From positions 310,001 through 374,000 of the forward strand of contig NZ_JAJSBI010000005.1 of NCBI RefSeq assembly GCF_021261325.1: DNA of 64,000 nucleotides, given 5' to 3'. This DNA is from Streptomyces guryensis. Its GTDB lineage: Bacteria; Actinomycetota; Actinomycetes; Streptomycetales; Streptomycetaceae. Positions 25,082 through 35,098 of the stretch are shown in pieces. The notes under the pieces were generated by a model. That model did no database searches and was not told the DNA's origin. It was given only the letters and a program-made list of their open reading frames with translations. Both the position numbers and the translations under genes were made by a program. Position 1 is the stretch's first letter; each line of letters starts with the position of its first letter.

Positions 25082-25199
25082 GGGTGGGGGCACAGCCTTT
25101 CGCCGGCAACGGACGGTGGGGGAAGAGGCAGGCAGTACAAGGGAGTTCACGTGAATGAACTTGGGGCGTACTCGTGAAGCTGTGTGACCGGGAACCTAA

Positions 25200-25211
25200 A
25201 GGTCTGAACCA
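25200..25211. promoter_or_regulatory. degenerate dre (DasR-type) site
   Basis: AGGTCTGAACCA agrees at 9 of 12 positions with the dre consensus TGGTCTAGACCA and keeps the GGT/ACC ends. It lies about 120 nt before the GH18 start. DasR control of chitinase genes is established in Streptomyces; this copy is imperfect, so binding is uncertain. Confidence 0.45.
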
Positions 25212-25323
25212 AACACGTCAAGAGGTGAAGTCACGGTGACACGAGTCCGCTTCATCGCTTCAAGAAATGAGTGCACGCAGAACCCGAGTGCGGCGGCGGG
25301 GCTGGTTCGCCCATCATGAGCGG

Positions 25324-26103
25324 ATGACTTCGCTGACCTTCGACCGCTGCTGTCGCGAAATCGTCACCCAGACCGACCTGCTCAGAACGCAGATGAGGGG
25401 GACGGACACGAGCACCCCGGTGTCCACGTGCCCCGGCTGGGATCTCGGCCGGCTGCTCAGGCACGTGGGCGGGGACCGCCGCTGGGCGGAGGAGGTGGTC
25501 AGGACGCGAGCCGTCGAACCCGTTCCCGGCGACCCTGTCGACGACCCGGCCGTATACGCCCACCTGGACGGCGGCGCACTGGACGGCTGGCTCGCCGAGG
25601 GAGCAGCGGAACTCGGGGCGACGCTGCGCGATGCCGGCCCCGATGCGCGGGTGTGGACGCCGGCCCACGAGCGGAACACGTCGTTCTTCTGGGCCAGGAG
25701 GATGACGCACGAGACCGTCGTGCACCGGGCCGACGCCGCGCTGGCGACCGGCGCCGCGTTCACGCTCGACGACGACCTGGCCGCGGACGCGGTGCAGGAG
25801 TGGATGGAGTTCGCGACGGTCCCCGAGGCGTACGAGCCCCGGCCGGGAGCACCCGGACTGCTCGGCCCCGGTCGTACGCTCCAGTTCGAGTCGACCGGGG
25901 CCGGACGGTGGCACGTCGACCTCGGCGGCGACCGGCCCGTGTGGCACACCGGGCGCGCGACGGCCGCCGTCACCGTACGCGGACCGGTGACGGACCTGCT
26001 GTTGTTCCTCTACCGGCGACCCGCTCCGGCCGTCGAGACCCACGGCGACACGGCGCTGCTCCAACTCTGGCTGATCCGCACCGGGTTCTGGCTGGAAGCG
26101 TAA
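25324..26103 (+). CDS. mycothiol-dependent maleylpyruvate isomerase family protein
   Basis: A 259-residue soluble protein of the DinB-like MDMPI family. The N-terminal four-helix part has the family signature STCPGWDLGRLLRHVGGDRR, and RRMTHETVVHRADA supplies the conserved histidines that usually bind metal; a C-terminal alpha/beta domain follows from about residue 165. Members are thiol transferases or isomerases that use mycothiol, but most are uncharacterised. The ATG was preferred to one 57 nt upstream because the first residues of the longer form are basic and non-conserved in appearance. The P450 gene begins 114 nt downstream and may be co-expressed. Confidence 0.8.
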   Translation: MTSLTFDRCCREIVTQTDLLRTQMRGTDTSTPVSTCPGWDLGRLLRHVGGDRRWAEEVVRTRAVEPVPGDPVDDPAVYAHLDGGALDGWLAEGAAELGATLRDAGPDARVWTPAHERNTSFFWARRMTHETVVHRADAALATGAAFTLDDDLAADAVQEWMEFATVPEAYEPRPGAPGLLGPGRTLQFESTGAGRWHVDLGGDRPVWHTGRATAAVTVRGPVTDLLLFLYRRPAPAVETHGDTALLQLWLIRTGFWLEA

Positions 26104-26217
26104 AGGGACAGTCAGGACGGGCGTGGCGGAGGACACGCGGCACGTCGGATTCCCCCAGGTGTGCGACTGGGCAGACTTAAAGGCGAAATGATCACCTTGA
26201 AGGGAGCATGACGCCTC

Positions 26218-27579
26218 GTGACGCTTGCAGCGCCTCCCCCCATACCGCGTGCGGCGGGATCACTCCCGTTTCTGGGGCACGCGATACAGCTCATGCACGA
26301 CAACCTCGGCTTCACCACCTCGCTCCGCCGTAGGTACGGCCCGCTCGTCGAGATCACCCTGCAACCGGGCACCCGCACACTGGTCGTGCAGGAGCCCGCC
26401 CTCATCAGGACGATGCTCACCGATCTCGCCCCCACACTCGACAAGGGCCGCTTGTTCGACAAGATGGGCCAACTCCTGGGCGAATCGGTGATCACCGTCG
26501 CCGGACAGGACCACGTCCGCAAACGGCGTCAGCTCCAACCCGCCCTGGGCCGCGCCGAGATCGCCGGCTACGTCGACGTGATGCGCGGGCAGGCGACCGA
26601 GGCCGTCGACAGCTGGCGGCCGGGGCAACGCCTCGACGTCCGCGACACGATGGTCAAACTGTCGCTGGACATGCTCACCCAGACCATCTTCTCCGGCAGC
26701 CTCGACGCTGACACCTTCCGCCGGCTGCAGCAGAACATCGTCGTGGTGATGGACGGCGTGGGCGTGCGCCTCATCCTGCCCGACTGGGTGGAGCGCCTGC
26801 CGCTGCCCTACAACCGCCGCTTCATGCGGGCCCGTGACGCCGTGCACGCCACCGTCAGCGAGGCGGTCACCGGCCTTCGCGCCACCGGACACGACACCGG
26901 CGACATGCTCTCCATGCTGCTGCGGGCCAAGGACGAGTCCACCGGCCTTCCACTGTCCGACCAGCAGATCTGCTCCGAGATCCTCACTCTCGCAGTGGCG
27001 GGCACGGAGACCACGGCCACCGTTTTCGCCTGGACGATGTACGAACTCGCCAGGCACCCGGACATCGAGGCCCGCGTCCTGGCCGAACTCCACGAAGTGC
27101 TCGGCGCCCGGCCCGTCACCTTCGACGACATCCCCGCGCTGCCTTATCTGAACCGGGTCGTCACGGAGATCCTGAGGCTGCATCACATGGGGTGGATCGT
27201 GACCCGGCGCACCCTGACCGAGACCCGGCTGGGGGAGTGGACCCTGCCCGCCGGCACCGATCTCGCGTACTGCCAGCACGCCCTGCACCGCGACCCGGAG
27301 TACTACCCGGAACCACTGAAGTTCGATCCGGACCGGTGGCTGGACGACAGGCAGAAGCCCCCGCCGGGCAGCTTCCTTCCCTTCGGCGCGGGCAAGCACA
27401 AGTGCATGGGGGACCGGTTCGCGATGACCGAGCTCACCACGGGCCTGGCCACGATTCTGCGCCGGGTGCGGTTGGAGCTGGCCCCGGGCCAGACCGTCCG
27501 CCCCGTCGGCCGGGCCACCGCACGGCCCGGGAAGATGATGATGACCGTGCGGGAGCGCGGGGAGTTCGCGGCCGGCTGA
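26218..27579 (+). CDS. cytochrome P450
   Basis: A 453-residue heme monooxygenase. All landmarks are present: I-helix oxygen-activation motif LAVAGTETTATVFAW, K-helix ExxR within TEILRLHHM, PERF-like region KFDPDRWLDD, and the heme loop FLPFGAGKHKCMGDRFAM with the axial Cys. The proline-rich start PPPIPRAAGSLPFLGH is typical of actinobacterial class I enzymes related to terpene or fatty acid hydroxylases. The GTG start has AAGGGAG upstream; an overlapping out-of-frame ATG lies 10 nt earlier. No ferredoxin gene is adjacent and no terpene synthase is in the window, so the substrate is unknown. FprA at 10 kb could be its reductase. Confidence 0.92.
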   Translation: MTLAAPPPIPRAAGSLPFLGHAIQLMHDNLGFTTSLRRRYGPLVEITLQPGTRTLVVQEPALIRTMLTDLAPTLDKGRLFDKMGQLLGESVITVAGQDHVRKRRQLQPALGRAEIAGYVDVMRGQATEAVDSWRPGQRLDVRDTMVKLSLDMLTQTIFSGSLDADTFRRLQQNIVVVMDGVGVRLILPDWVERLPLPYNRRFMRARDAVHATVSEAVTGLRATGHDTGDMLSMLLRAKDESTGLPLSDQQICSEILTLAVAGTETTATVFAWTMYELARHPDIEARVLAELHEVLGARPVTFDDIPALPYLNRVVTEILRLHHMGWIVTRRTLTETRLGEWTLPAGTDLAYCQHALHRDPEYYPEPLKFDPDRWLDDRQKPPPGSFLPFGAGKHKCMGDRFAMTELTTGLATILRRVRLELAPGQTVRPVGRATARPGKMMMTVRERGEFAAG

Positions 27580-27887
27580 GACGACGGACGACCGGCGACA
27601 GGCCGTCCCCTGTCCCGTGCCCGAACGCGCGGTTCACGTGTCGCTGATCCGACGCCGTGGCCGCACCTTCATCGGGGTCTCGCCGGGCCACGGCGTCTCG
27701 GTCACCGAGCTGCGCGGCGAACACCGGCACCACGGACCGGCCGTCAGCGGTCGACGGCTCCCGCCCTGCGACCCCGTACTCCCCAGGCACGTGCCCGAAG
27801 CTCGATCGAGCCGTCCGGGCGAACCTGTACCCGCTCCCGGAGCGCATTCCGCGCCCGCTCCTCGGCGGCCGGCGCGAGCGAGGCGAC
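27580..27887. other. intergenic stretch without a recognisable gene
   Basis: About 308 nt between the P450 stop and the frameshifted methyltransferase stop. Open frames exist on both strands but are Arg/Pro/Gly-rich with no recognisable motif or good start. I see no strong hairpin. It may hold the eroded end of a former gene. Confidence 0.4.
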
Positions 27888-28594
27888 CTAACCGGGGGCG
27901 GGCCCCTGCCCGGCCAGGAGCGGATCCCACAGGTCGGCGAAGTCGGTGAAGCGGGTCGGGACTTCGATGGGTGCGACCTCCACCTCGACCAGCGCGGCCT
28001 CGCTCCACAGGCGCCGCAGTGGGGCCGGCCGGCACAGCGGGAAGCGGCGGCCCTCGTCCAACTCCGCCGCCGACGACGGATCGACGGCGGTCACGGCGTC
28101 CCAGAAGTGCCGTAGGAACCCCATGCCCTCGGCGTAGTCCCACACGTAGGCGGCGACCAGCCCGCCGGGCGTCACCACGCGCGCGGCCTCGGCGACCGCG
28201 GCGCCGGGCTCGGGGAGGAAGTTGAGGACCAGTCCGCTGACGGCCACGTCCACCGCGGCGTCGCCCACGGGAAGGGCCTGGGCGTCGGCCCTGGCGAAGA
28301 GGGCGGGAGAGGACCCCTGGGCCCGGGCCGCGGCCACGAACCCTGCGGACCGCCCCACCCCGAGCAGCGTCCGGGGCCGGCATCGGCGCGCCACTGTCGA
28401 TGCCAACGCGCCCGAACCGCAGCCGACGTCCAGCCAGTGAGCTCCGGGCGCACAGGCCGGCGGGCCACGAACTCGTCGGCCACCAGGCGGCTCCACCGCC
28501 CCATGTACCGCTCGTACGCGTCCCCGGCGGTCCACACGTCGAAGTCCTGCCCGGTCACCCTCCCACTGTGCCGTGCTGCCCCGGTTTGCGCCAC
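27888..28594 (-). pseudogene. SAM-dependent methyltransferase, frameshifted
   Basis: The 5' part reads QDFDVWTAGDAYERYMGRWS and LVADEFVARRPVRP in one frame; the rest reads GAHWLDVGCGSGALASTVA, VAVSGLVLNFLPEPGAAVAE and TPGGLVAAYVWDYAEGMGF in the next. Together they give a complete class I methyltransferase of about 230 residues with the SAM-binding DVGCGSG motif. The break is near 28443-28446 on the minus strand, where CCCGGAGCTCAC would be in frame if it had one more G. Either a real one-base deletion in a G run or a sequencing slip. The start could be the GTG at 28594 or at 28558. Substrate unknown. Confidence 0.75.
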
Positions 28595-28729
28595 GTGTGG
28601 GGATGTGGGGGCACGCGCTTACTGAGAGGTTCCTATGAATCTGTGGGGTGCTTGAACACGCTGGTTGCGCAGTCCGTATGTGGCGAGGGATTTCCATGCC
28701 TGACCGCCATGATCCGTAGGAGAACTCTC

Positions 28730-30805
28730 GTGGGACGCAACACGCGCAGACGCCCAACAGGCCCGCGCCGCGCCACCTTTGCGGCATTCGCGCTGATGCT
28801 GGGCGGAGGCGGGCTGGTGGCGGTCAATGTCTACGCCTCCGCGACGGAAGGCGGTTCGGGCGCAGACGCGCAGACGCTCAGTGCCGCGGGCGGCACGATC
28901 GACTGCCCGGACGTCGGCAGCAGGTTGACGCGGGTGCCGGACCGGGCGCGGGGCGATGTCGACAAGGAACTCGCCTCCATGGACCAGCAGATAGCGGAGG
29001 CCTACCAGCGGCTGCAGGCGGCGACGCCGGAGCAACGCCAGGACAGCGGCTACACCGACGACCAGGTCATGAACCCCCTGAAGCAGCAGCGGAGCGAGTC
29101 GCTCGACCGCATCGGCAACGACATGAACCAGGCCGGCGAGCGTCCTGACGGGCTCGGCTCCATGGCGGACTGCTCGATGCGCACCTGGAACGGCCAGAAC
29201 GGCGGCCAGGGTTCGCAAGGCGGTCAGCAGCAGGGCCAGGGAGACCAGCAGAACGGCGGCGGTCAGCAGAACGGCGGTGGTCAGCAGAACGGCAACGGAG
29301 GGCAGGCCGGCAACGGCCCGGTGGCCGCGGACTACCAGGACATCAACACCGTCCAGCCGGGCGCCCCTGCCCCGGACCTCAACTCCTTCGTCTCCAAGGG
29401 CACCTTCACCACCAGCTGCGGAGTGAACGCCAACGGGCTGTTCAACTCCGACAACGTCATCGTGGCCCCGGGCGTCACCAACGGTGCCCACCACTTCCAC
29501 GACTACGTCGGCAACCAGTCCAACAACGCCTTCGCCAGCGACGACGACCTCGCCAAGGCCGACACGAGCTGCGAGAACCCGGGCGACAAGTCCACGTACT
29601 ACTGGCCGGTGCTGCGCCTGCAGAACGGCACCCAGGAGCAGGACGCGAACAAGCCCGGCGGCGGGATCGAGGGCAACGCCGGCGAGATCGTCACGGCCAA
29701 GCAGGTCACGATGACGTTCATCGGCAACCAGCGCAGCCAGGTCACCGAGATGCCCCGCCTGCTGCGCATCATCACCGGCGACGCCAAGGCGTTCGTCAAC
29801 GGCCCGGCCAACGCCAACGCCTCCTGGAGCTGCACCGGGTTCGAGGACCGGCAGCTGAAGGACAAGTACCCGCTGTGCCCGCAGGGCAGCGACGTGGTCC
29901 GCACCTTCCGGTTCCAGAGCTGCTGGGACGGCCGCAACATCGACAGCGCCAACCACCGCACCCACGTGGCCTTCGCCGACGCCTCAGGCAACTGCCCGAA
30001 CGGCTTCAAGGCCATCCCGCAGCTGGTGCAGCGCATCGTCTACGACGTCAAGGCGCCGAGCCTGCAGGACGGTGGCCGTACGACCCCGTTCTTCGCGGTG
30101 GACTCCTTCCCCGAGCAGCTGCACAAGCCGGTCACCGACCACGGCGACTTCATCAACGTCTTCGACGAGGGCCTGATGAAGGAGGTCGTGTCCTGCATCA
30201 ACGGCGGCCGTGAGTGCGGCGCGGGCACCGCCGAGGACCCGGGCTCGACCGGGGGAGCGACCCAGCAGCCGACCGAGAAGCCCACCGACCAGCCCTCCGC
30301 CCAGCCGACGGCCACCGATCAGCCCACCCAGGAGCCGACCGCCCAGCCGACCGCCGAGCCGACCGGCGGCCCGACCACGCCGCCCGCCGGCGACGACAAG
30401 GGCAACGCGGGCGGCGCGTCCGGCAAGGGGAACTCCGGCAGCGGATCCGACGGCCAGAACACGCAGCCCACGACCACCGCGCCGGAGACCGGACAGCCGG
30501 CGAACAACGACGAGCCCACGATCTCCAGCACGACGGAACCCCGGGTCTACGCGACGTCCAAGGCCTCCCGGAGCGCCGCGGCCGCCCCGGCGAACGACGG
30601 TACGAGCGCGGGCGACAGCTCCGCCCAGCCCCAGGCCACCGGCGGGAACGCTCCTGCCGCCGGCAGCCAGACCGAGCCGCAGGCGGTCCAGGCCGGCGCG
30701 CTGGCCGAGACCGGCACGACCTTGTGGCCCGCCACGGCCGGGACCGTGCTGCTCCTCGCAGGACTGTTCCTGCTCACCCGCACCCGCCGCAGCTTCCGGC
30801 GCTGA
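28730..30805 (+). CDS. sortase-anchored DUF1996 cell-wall protein
   Basis: A 691-residue surface protein. A basic N-terminus and membrane helix (FAAFALMLGGGGLVAVNVYA) direct export. Residues about 60-150 are helical, then a Gly/Gln/Asn-rich spacer (QQNGGG repeats) leads to a DUF1996 domain (about 200-495), with TSCGVNANGLFNSDNVIVAP, HHFHDYVGNQ, TYYWPVLRL, SCWDGRNIDSANHRTHVAF and DHGDFINVFDEG. A long Pro/Thr/Gln/Asp-rich stalk with repeated PTxQPT units ends in the sorting signal LAETGT, a hydrophobic helix and RTRRSFRR, as recognised by class E sortases in Streptomyces. The GTG was chosen because AGGAGA lies 6 nt upstream; an ATG 21 nt earlier lacks this. DUF1996 function is not established. 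Confidence 0.85.
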   Translation: MGRNTRRRPTGPRRATFAAFALMLGGGGLVAVNVYASATEGGSGADAQTLSAAGGTIDCPDVGSRLTRVPDRARGDVDKELASMDQQIAEAYQRLQAATPEQRQDSGYTDDQVMNPLKQQRSESLDRIGNDMNQAGERPDGLGSMADCSMRTWNGQNGGQGSQGGQQQGQGDQQNGGGQQNGGGQQNGNGGQAGNGPVAADYQDINTVQPGAPAPDLNSFVSKGTFTTSCGVNANGLFNSDNVIVAPGVTNGAHHFHDYVGNQSNNAFASDDDLAKADTSCENPGDKSTYYWPVLRLQNGTQEQDANKPGGGIEGNAGEIVTAKQVTMTFIGNQRSQVTEMPRLLRIITGDAKAFVNGPANANASWSCTGFEDRQLKDKYPLCPQGSDVVRTFRFQSCWDGRNIDSANHRTHVAFADASGNCPNGFKAIPQLVQRIVYDVKAPSLQDGGRTTPFFAVDSFPEQLHKPVTDHGDFINVFDEGLMKEVVSCINGGRECGAGTAEDPGSTGGATQQPTEKPTDQPSAQPTATDQPTQEPTAQPTAEPTGGPTTPPAGDDKGNAGGASGKGNSGSGSDGQNTQPTTTAPETGQPANNDEPTISSTTEPRVYATSKASRSAAAAPANDGTSAGDSSAQPQATGGNAPAAGSQTEPQAVQAGALAETGTTLWPATAGTVLLLAGLFLLTRTRRSFRR

Positions 30806-30833
30806 CGCCCGGGAGCGCTGAGCAGAGGCACGG

Positions 30834-30876
30834 ACGGCCGGGGGCCGCCGCCGATCCGGCGGCGGCCCCCGGCCGT
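30834..30876. terminator. perfect 20-bp terminator hairpin
   Basis: ACGGCCGGGGGCCGCCGCCG (30834-30853) pairs perfectly with 30857-30876 across a 3-nt loop, between the convergent DUF1996 and MFS genes. It is the strongest stem in the window and should stop transcription from both sides. Confidence 0.8.
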
Positions 30877-30892
30877 GCTCCAGCCCACGGTG

Positions 30893-32173
30893 CTACGCTC
30901 CTGCCCTCTGCCGCAGTCGGCCGCGCACCTGGAAGCTCCAGACCAGCAGGGCCGCCAGGGCGATCGACCCGACGGCCGTCGACATCCCGGCCTGGACGCC
31001 GGCCCGCACCGTGAGAGTGCCGGCCACCAGCGCGCCGAGCGGAACACCCAGCCCCGAGGAGAGCATCCGGCGCGTGGTGTTGACCCGACCCTGGAGCTCA
31101 GCCGGTGTCACCTCCTGGGAGTAGGTCATCGTGTTCACCAGGACGACGAGGTAGGCCGAGCCCCACAGGGTGAGGGCGGCCATCGTGACCCTCCAGTCCG
31201 AGCTGAGGACGACCACCAGGCCGAGCAGGGAACCGAGGGGCAGCACCCCCAGGAGAAGGGGGAAAGCCTCGAAGTGGCGCCGCAGCCGGGGCAGCAGGAA
31301 CGACCCGCCGATGCCTCCGGCGCTCCATGCCATGTACAGCAGGCCGATCCGTCCGTCGGACCCGTGGATGCCCAGCACGCGGTCGGCGAAGACGACGAGC
31401 TGGCCGATGATGGCCCCACCGGAGAAGGACTGCAGGGTGCCGACCACGGTCATCAGGCGCAGCGTCGGGTGGTGGTGGAGGAAGCCGAGCCCTTCCCTGA
31501 CGGACTCCTTGAACCCCGGCCGCGTCGCCACCTGCTTGTCGGACCGGGCGGTGGTGTGCGTGACCGCCTTGAGGAGCAGGGCGGAGGCGGCGAAGGACAG
31601 GGCGTCCAGGGCGAGCGTTCCGGCCGGGCGGAACAGGACGATCAGAGCTCCCGCCACCGCGTTCCCGGCGATGCGTACGACGGTCTGCGCTCCGTAGACG
31701 GCGCTGTTGGCCTCGGTGAGCTTGTCCTTGCCGACGATGTCGGGGACGAAGCCGTAGACCCCCGCGTCGAAGAAGAGGCCGAGGGCGGCCGAGACGAGGG
31801 CGACGAGAAGAACCTGGCCGCCGGTCAGTATGCCCAGGGCGGAGGCGGCCGGCACGGAGGCGATGCAGCCGGCGTTGAGCCAGTCGGTGAGGATCATCAG
31901 GCGGCGCCGGTCGGTCCGGTCCGCGACCGTGCCCGCGATCAGCCCGAAGACCACGTAGGGCAGGGTCGCGGCGGCCGCCACCAGGGAGACCATCAGGGGC
32001 GAGCCGGTCTCCTGGAAGGCCAGCACGGGCAGGGCCACCGTGGTCACGGCGGATCCCAGCCCGGAGACCACGCGCGACAGCCAGAACCAGCGGAAGTCGG
32101 GGACGAGGCGCAGTGGGATGTCCGGTGCTTCGGGCGTGGGATCGTCGATGTCTTTGTCGGGCAGGGAGGTCAT
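30893..32173 (-). CDS. MFS transporter
   Basis: A 426-residue permease with about twelve membrane segments. The cytoplasmic loop between helices 2 and 3 has GTVADRTDRRRLMI, the MFS signature A region, and the second half shows a similar ordering after residue 215. The N-terminus (RWFWLSRVVSGLGSAVTTVA) is like the enterobactin-exporter/macrolide-efflux subgroup. Probable role is proton-driven efflux of a small molecule. A very strong palindrome 72 nt upstream of the start may be its operator, although no adjacent regulator gene is present. Confidence 0.87.
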   Translation of the reverse strand: MTSLPDKDIDDPTPEAPDIPLRLVPDFRWFWLSRVVSGLGSAVTTVALPVLAFQETGSPLMVSLVAAAATLPYVVFGLIAGTVADRTDRRRLMILTDWLNAGCIASVPAASALGILTGGQVLLVALVSAALGLFFDAGVYGFVPDIVGKDKLTEANSAVYGAQTVVRIAGNAVAGALIVLFRPAGTLALDALSFAASALLLKAVTHTTARSDKQVATRPGFKESVREGLGFLHHHPTLRLMTVVGTLQSFSGGAIIGQLVVFADRVLGIHGSDGRIGLLYMAWSAGGIGGSFLLPRLRRHFEAFPLLLGVLPLGSLLGLVVVLSSDWRVTMAALTLWGSAYLVVLVNTMTYSQEVTPAELQGRVNTTRRMLSSGLGVPLGALVAGTLTVRAGVQAGMSTAVGSIALAALLVWSFQVRGRLRQRAGA

Positions 32174-32244
32174 CGCGGTCGGTGCGTCCTTTCAGCAGTG
32201 AGGTGGCCGTCCGGCGCGTTCAACAGGGGCCGGGGGCAAAACGC

Positions 32245-32281
32245 GTGACACCCCATCAGCAGCCTGCTGATGGGGTGTCAC
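32245..32281. promoter_or_regulatory. 37-bp palindrome upstream of MFS gene
   Basis: GTGACACCCCATCAGCAG and CTGCTGATGGGGTGTCAC form perfect 18-bp arms around a single C. The symmetry is far stronger than a usual operator, and the site is 72 nt upstream of the MFS start. It could be an operator, an attenuator, or a terminator for transcription from upstream. Confidence 0.65.
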
Positions 32282-32441
32282 ATGGAGTGCGGTGCGTTCG
32301 TGTCAGTCGATACGACGACAGGTACCGAGTGATACGCGGAAGCTGGTTTCCCGATGCGGAACCGGCCGATCCGATGGGGGCCCGCCCCGTCCGCGGAGCG
32401 GACCGTGAGCGATGAGGTTCCGGAAACCCGCAAGATCATAG

Positions 32442-32471
32442 CAGGTGGTGGCACCCTGGTGGCACCACCTG
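32442..32471 (-). terminator. terminator-like inverted repeat
   Basis: CAGGTGGTGGCACC and GGTGGCACCACCTG (14-nt arms, 13 of 14 pairing, 2-nt centre) lie 16 nt past the stop of the hypothetical gene on the minus strand. The same bases also contain a 9-bp direct repeat GGTGGCACC. Position favours a terminator. Confidence 0.55.
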
Positions 32472-32486
32472 CCGGTCGGTGGCCGG

Positions 32487-32768
32487 TCAGTTCCTCTGCT
32501 CGGACTGCCGTACCGCCTGCTCGACCTCCGCCTCGACCTCGTTGCGGGACTTGCCCGACTGCTTGGCGTACTCGGTGACCGACGTCCGCGCCTCACGGGC
32601 CAGGTCGCGCCAGGCGCGGCGGGCGGTCTCGTAGGTGTCGGCCTGCTGTCCGCTCCAGCCGCCGGGCTGCGTCACCGGGCCGTACGAGTGCTGCAGCTTC
32701 TCGACACGGAGGTGCGCCTCGTCGGCCGCGCGCTGTTTCTCGACCAGCTCGTCGAAGGTATGTGTCAC
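32487..32768 (-). CDS. small helical hypothetical protein
   Basis: About 93 residues from a GTG; an in-frame ATG at 32798 would add ten residues containing two Cys. The sequence is polar and helical throughout (FDELVEKQRAADEAHLRVEKL, WRDLAREARTSVTEYAKQSG), with a central GGWSGQQADTYETA. No membrane segment or known motif. A TATGCT hexamer just before the GTG suggests the message may be leaderless. I do not recognise a family. Confidence 0.55.
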   Translation of the reverse strand: MTHTFDELVEKQRAADEAHLRVEKLQHSYGPVTQPGGWSGQQADTYETARRAWRDLAREARTSVTEYAKQSGKSRNEVEAEVEQAVRQSEQRN

Positions 32769-32825
32769 GCAAATGGAGCATAAGCGCACATTAGCCATTT
32801 CGCGCGGCGAGCCGGCGCCGGGCTC

Positions 32826-34408
<1,583 letters not shown>

Positions 34409-34412
<4 letters not shown>

Positions 34413-35008
34413 GGCGTGAGGGTCCTCTCCAGGATGGAGCGCAGCTCCGTGAGGAAGGCCGCGGAGGACAGGTCGGCGTCGTCCTCGTCGGTCATGGTCC
34501 GCAGGGACAGGGTGAAGGACTGGACGATCAGCAGCAGGGCGCGGGCCTGACGCTCGGGATGGCCGACGCGGACGGACCCGTCGGCGTGACCTTCCTTCAG
34601 GCCGTTTGCCAGCAGTTCCAGGAGCGCGATCTGACTGGCGCCGCGACGGTCCAGGACGTACGGGAGGAGCAGTTCGGGATCGACGTCGACGATCTTGCGG
34701 AAGAGGGGATGGGCGCGGAAGGACTCCACTCCCGCCACCAGCCCTTCCACCAGCAGGCCGCGCGCGTCCGCCTCCGGCCTGCGCTCGGGTATCGCCCGCG
34801 TGGCCACGTCGACCCACTCACGGGTCATCAGGTCTCCGACGAGGGTGCGCACATCGGGCCAGCGCCGGTACAGCGTCATCCGGGAGACGCCCGCGCGGCG
34901 GGCCACGTCGGTGAGTGTCGTACGGCGGACCCCGACGGCCAGGACGCAGTCCCGCACCGCGTCGAGCACCGCATCGCTGTCCGAGCTGTTGTGACGAATA
35001 GGCGTCAT
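34409..35008 (-). CDS. TetR family repressor
   Basis: A 199-residue regulator. The N-terminal helix-turn-helix is RRTTLTDVARRAGVSRMTLYRRWPDV (residues about 28-53), the canonical TetR DNA-binding domain; the C-terminal half is a helical ligand-binding and dimerisation domain. It is translationally coupled to glpD and divergent from the AGPS-like gene with only 90 nt between, so it probably controls both directions. The ligand may be a glycerol- or lipid-derived molecule by context, which is inference. Confidence 0.88.
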
Positions 35009-35023
35009 GTGTCACAGTGTAAC
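35009..35023. promoter_or_regulatory. direct repeat at TetR promoter
   Basis: GTGTCAC-A-GTGTAAC is a 7-bp near-identical direct repeat touching the TetR start codon in the divergent gap. It may be part of the TetR operator, though the classical inverted arrangement is weak. Confidence 0.3.
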
Positions 35024-35098
35024 GCCTCGGCGCCCCTCAGGGCGCGTCGGGAGCAGCTCGAACGGAATCGCTCGAATCGACCGGTGAGGACGACAGTC

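Larger units (their letters stand above)
32174..32486. other. intergenic region with two strong inverted repeats
   Basis: This 313-nt gap separates the MFS gene from an upstream hypothetical gene on the same strand. It contains the 37-bp palindrome and a terminator-like repeat listed separately. The 160 nt between them (32282-32441) hold no convincing reading frame; short frames there are Arg/Ser-rich without motifs. Confidence 0.5.

Noticed and set aside
25267..27579. Biosynthetic gene cluster around the P450
   Set aside because: Only an MDMPI-like gene and a P450 are adjacent; no synthase, prenyltransferase or NRPS/PKS module is in reach.
27617..27949. Possible 110-residue + strand protein after the P450
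   Set aside because: No ribosome-binding site, Arg/Pro-rich, no motif; it also overlaps the methyltransferase remnant.
29217..29325. Repetitive DNA that could be mistaken for a CRISPR or minisatellite
   Set aside because: It is in-frame coding for the Gln/Asn/Gly spacer of the DUF1996 protein with no unique spacers of constant length.
32303..32596. Minus-strand frame in the gap next to the MFS gene
   Set aside because: Arg/Ser/Pro-rich and overlapping the terminator and the hypothetical gene; no recognisable regulator.
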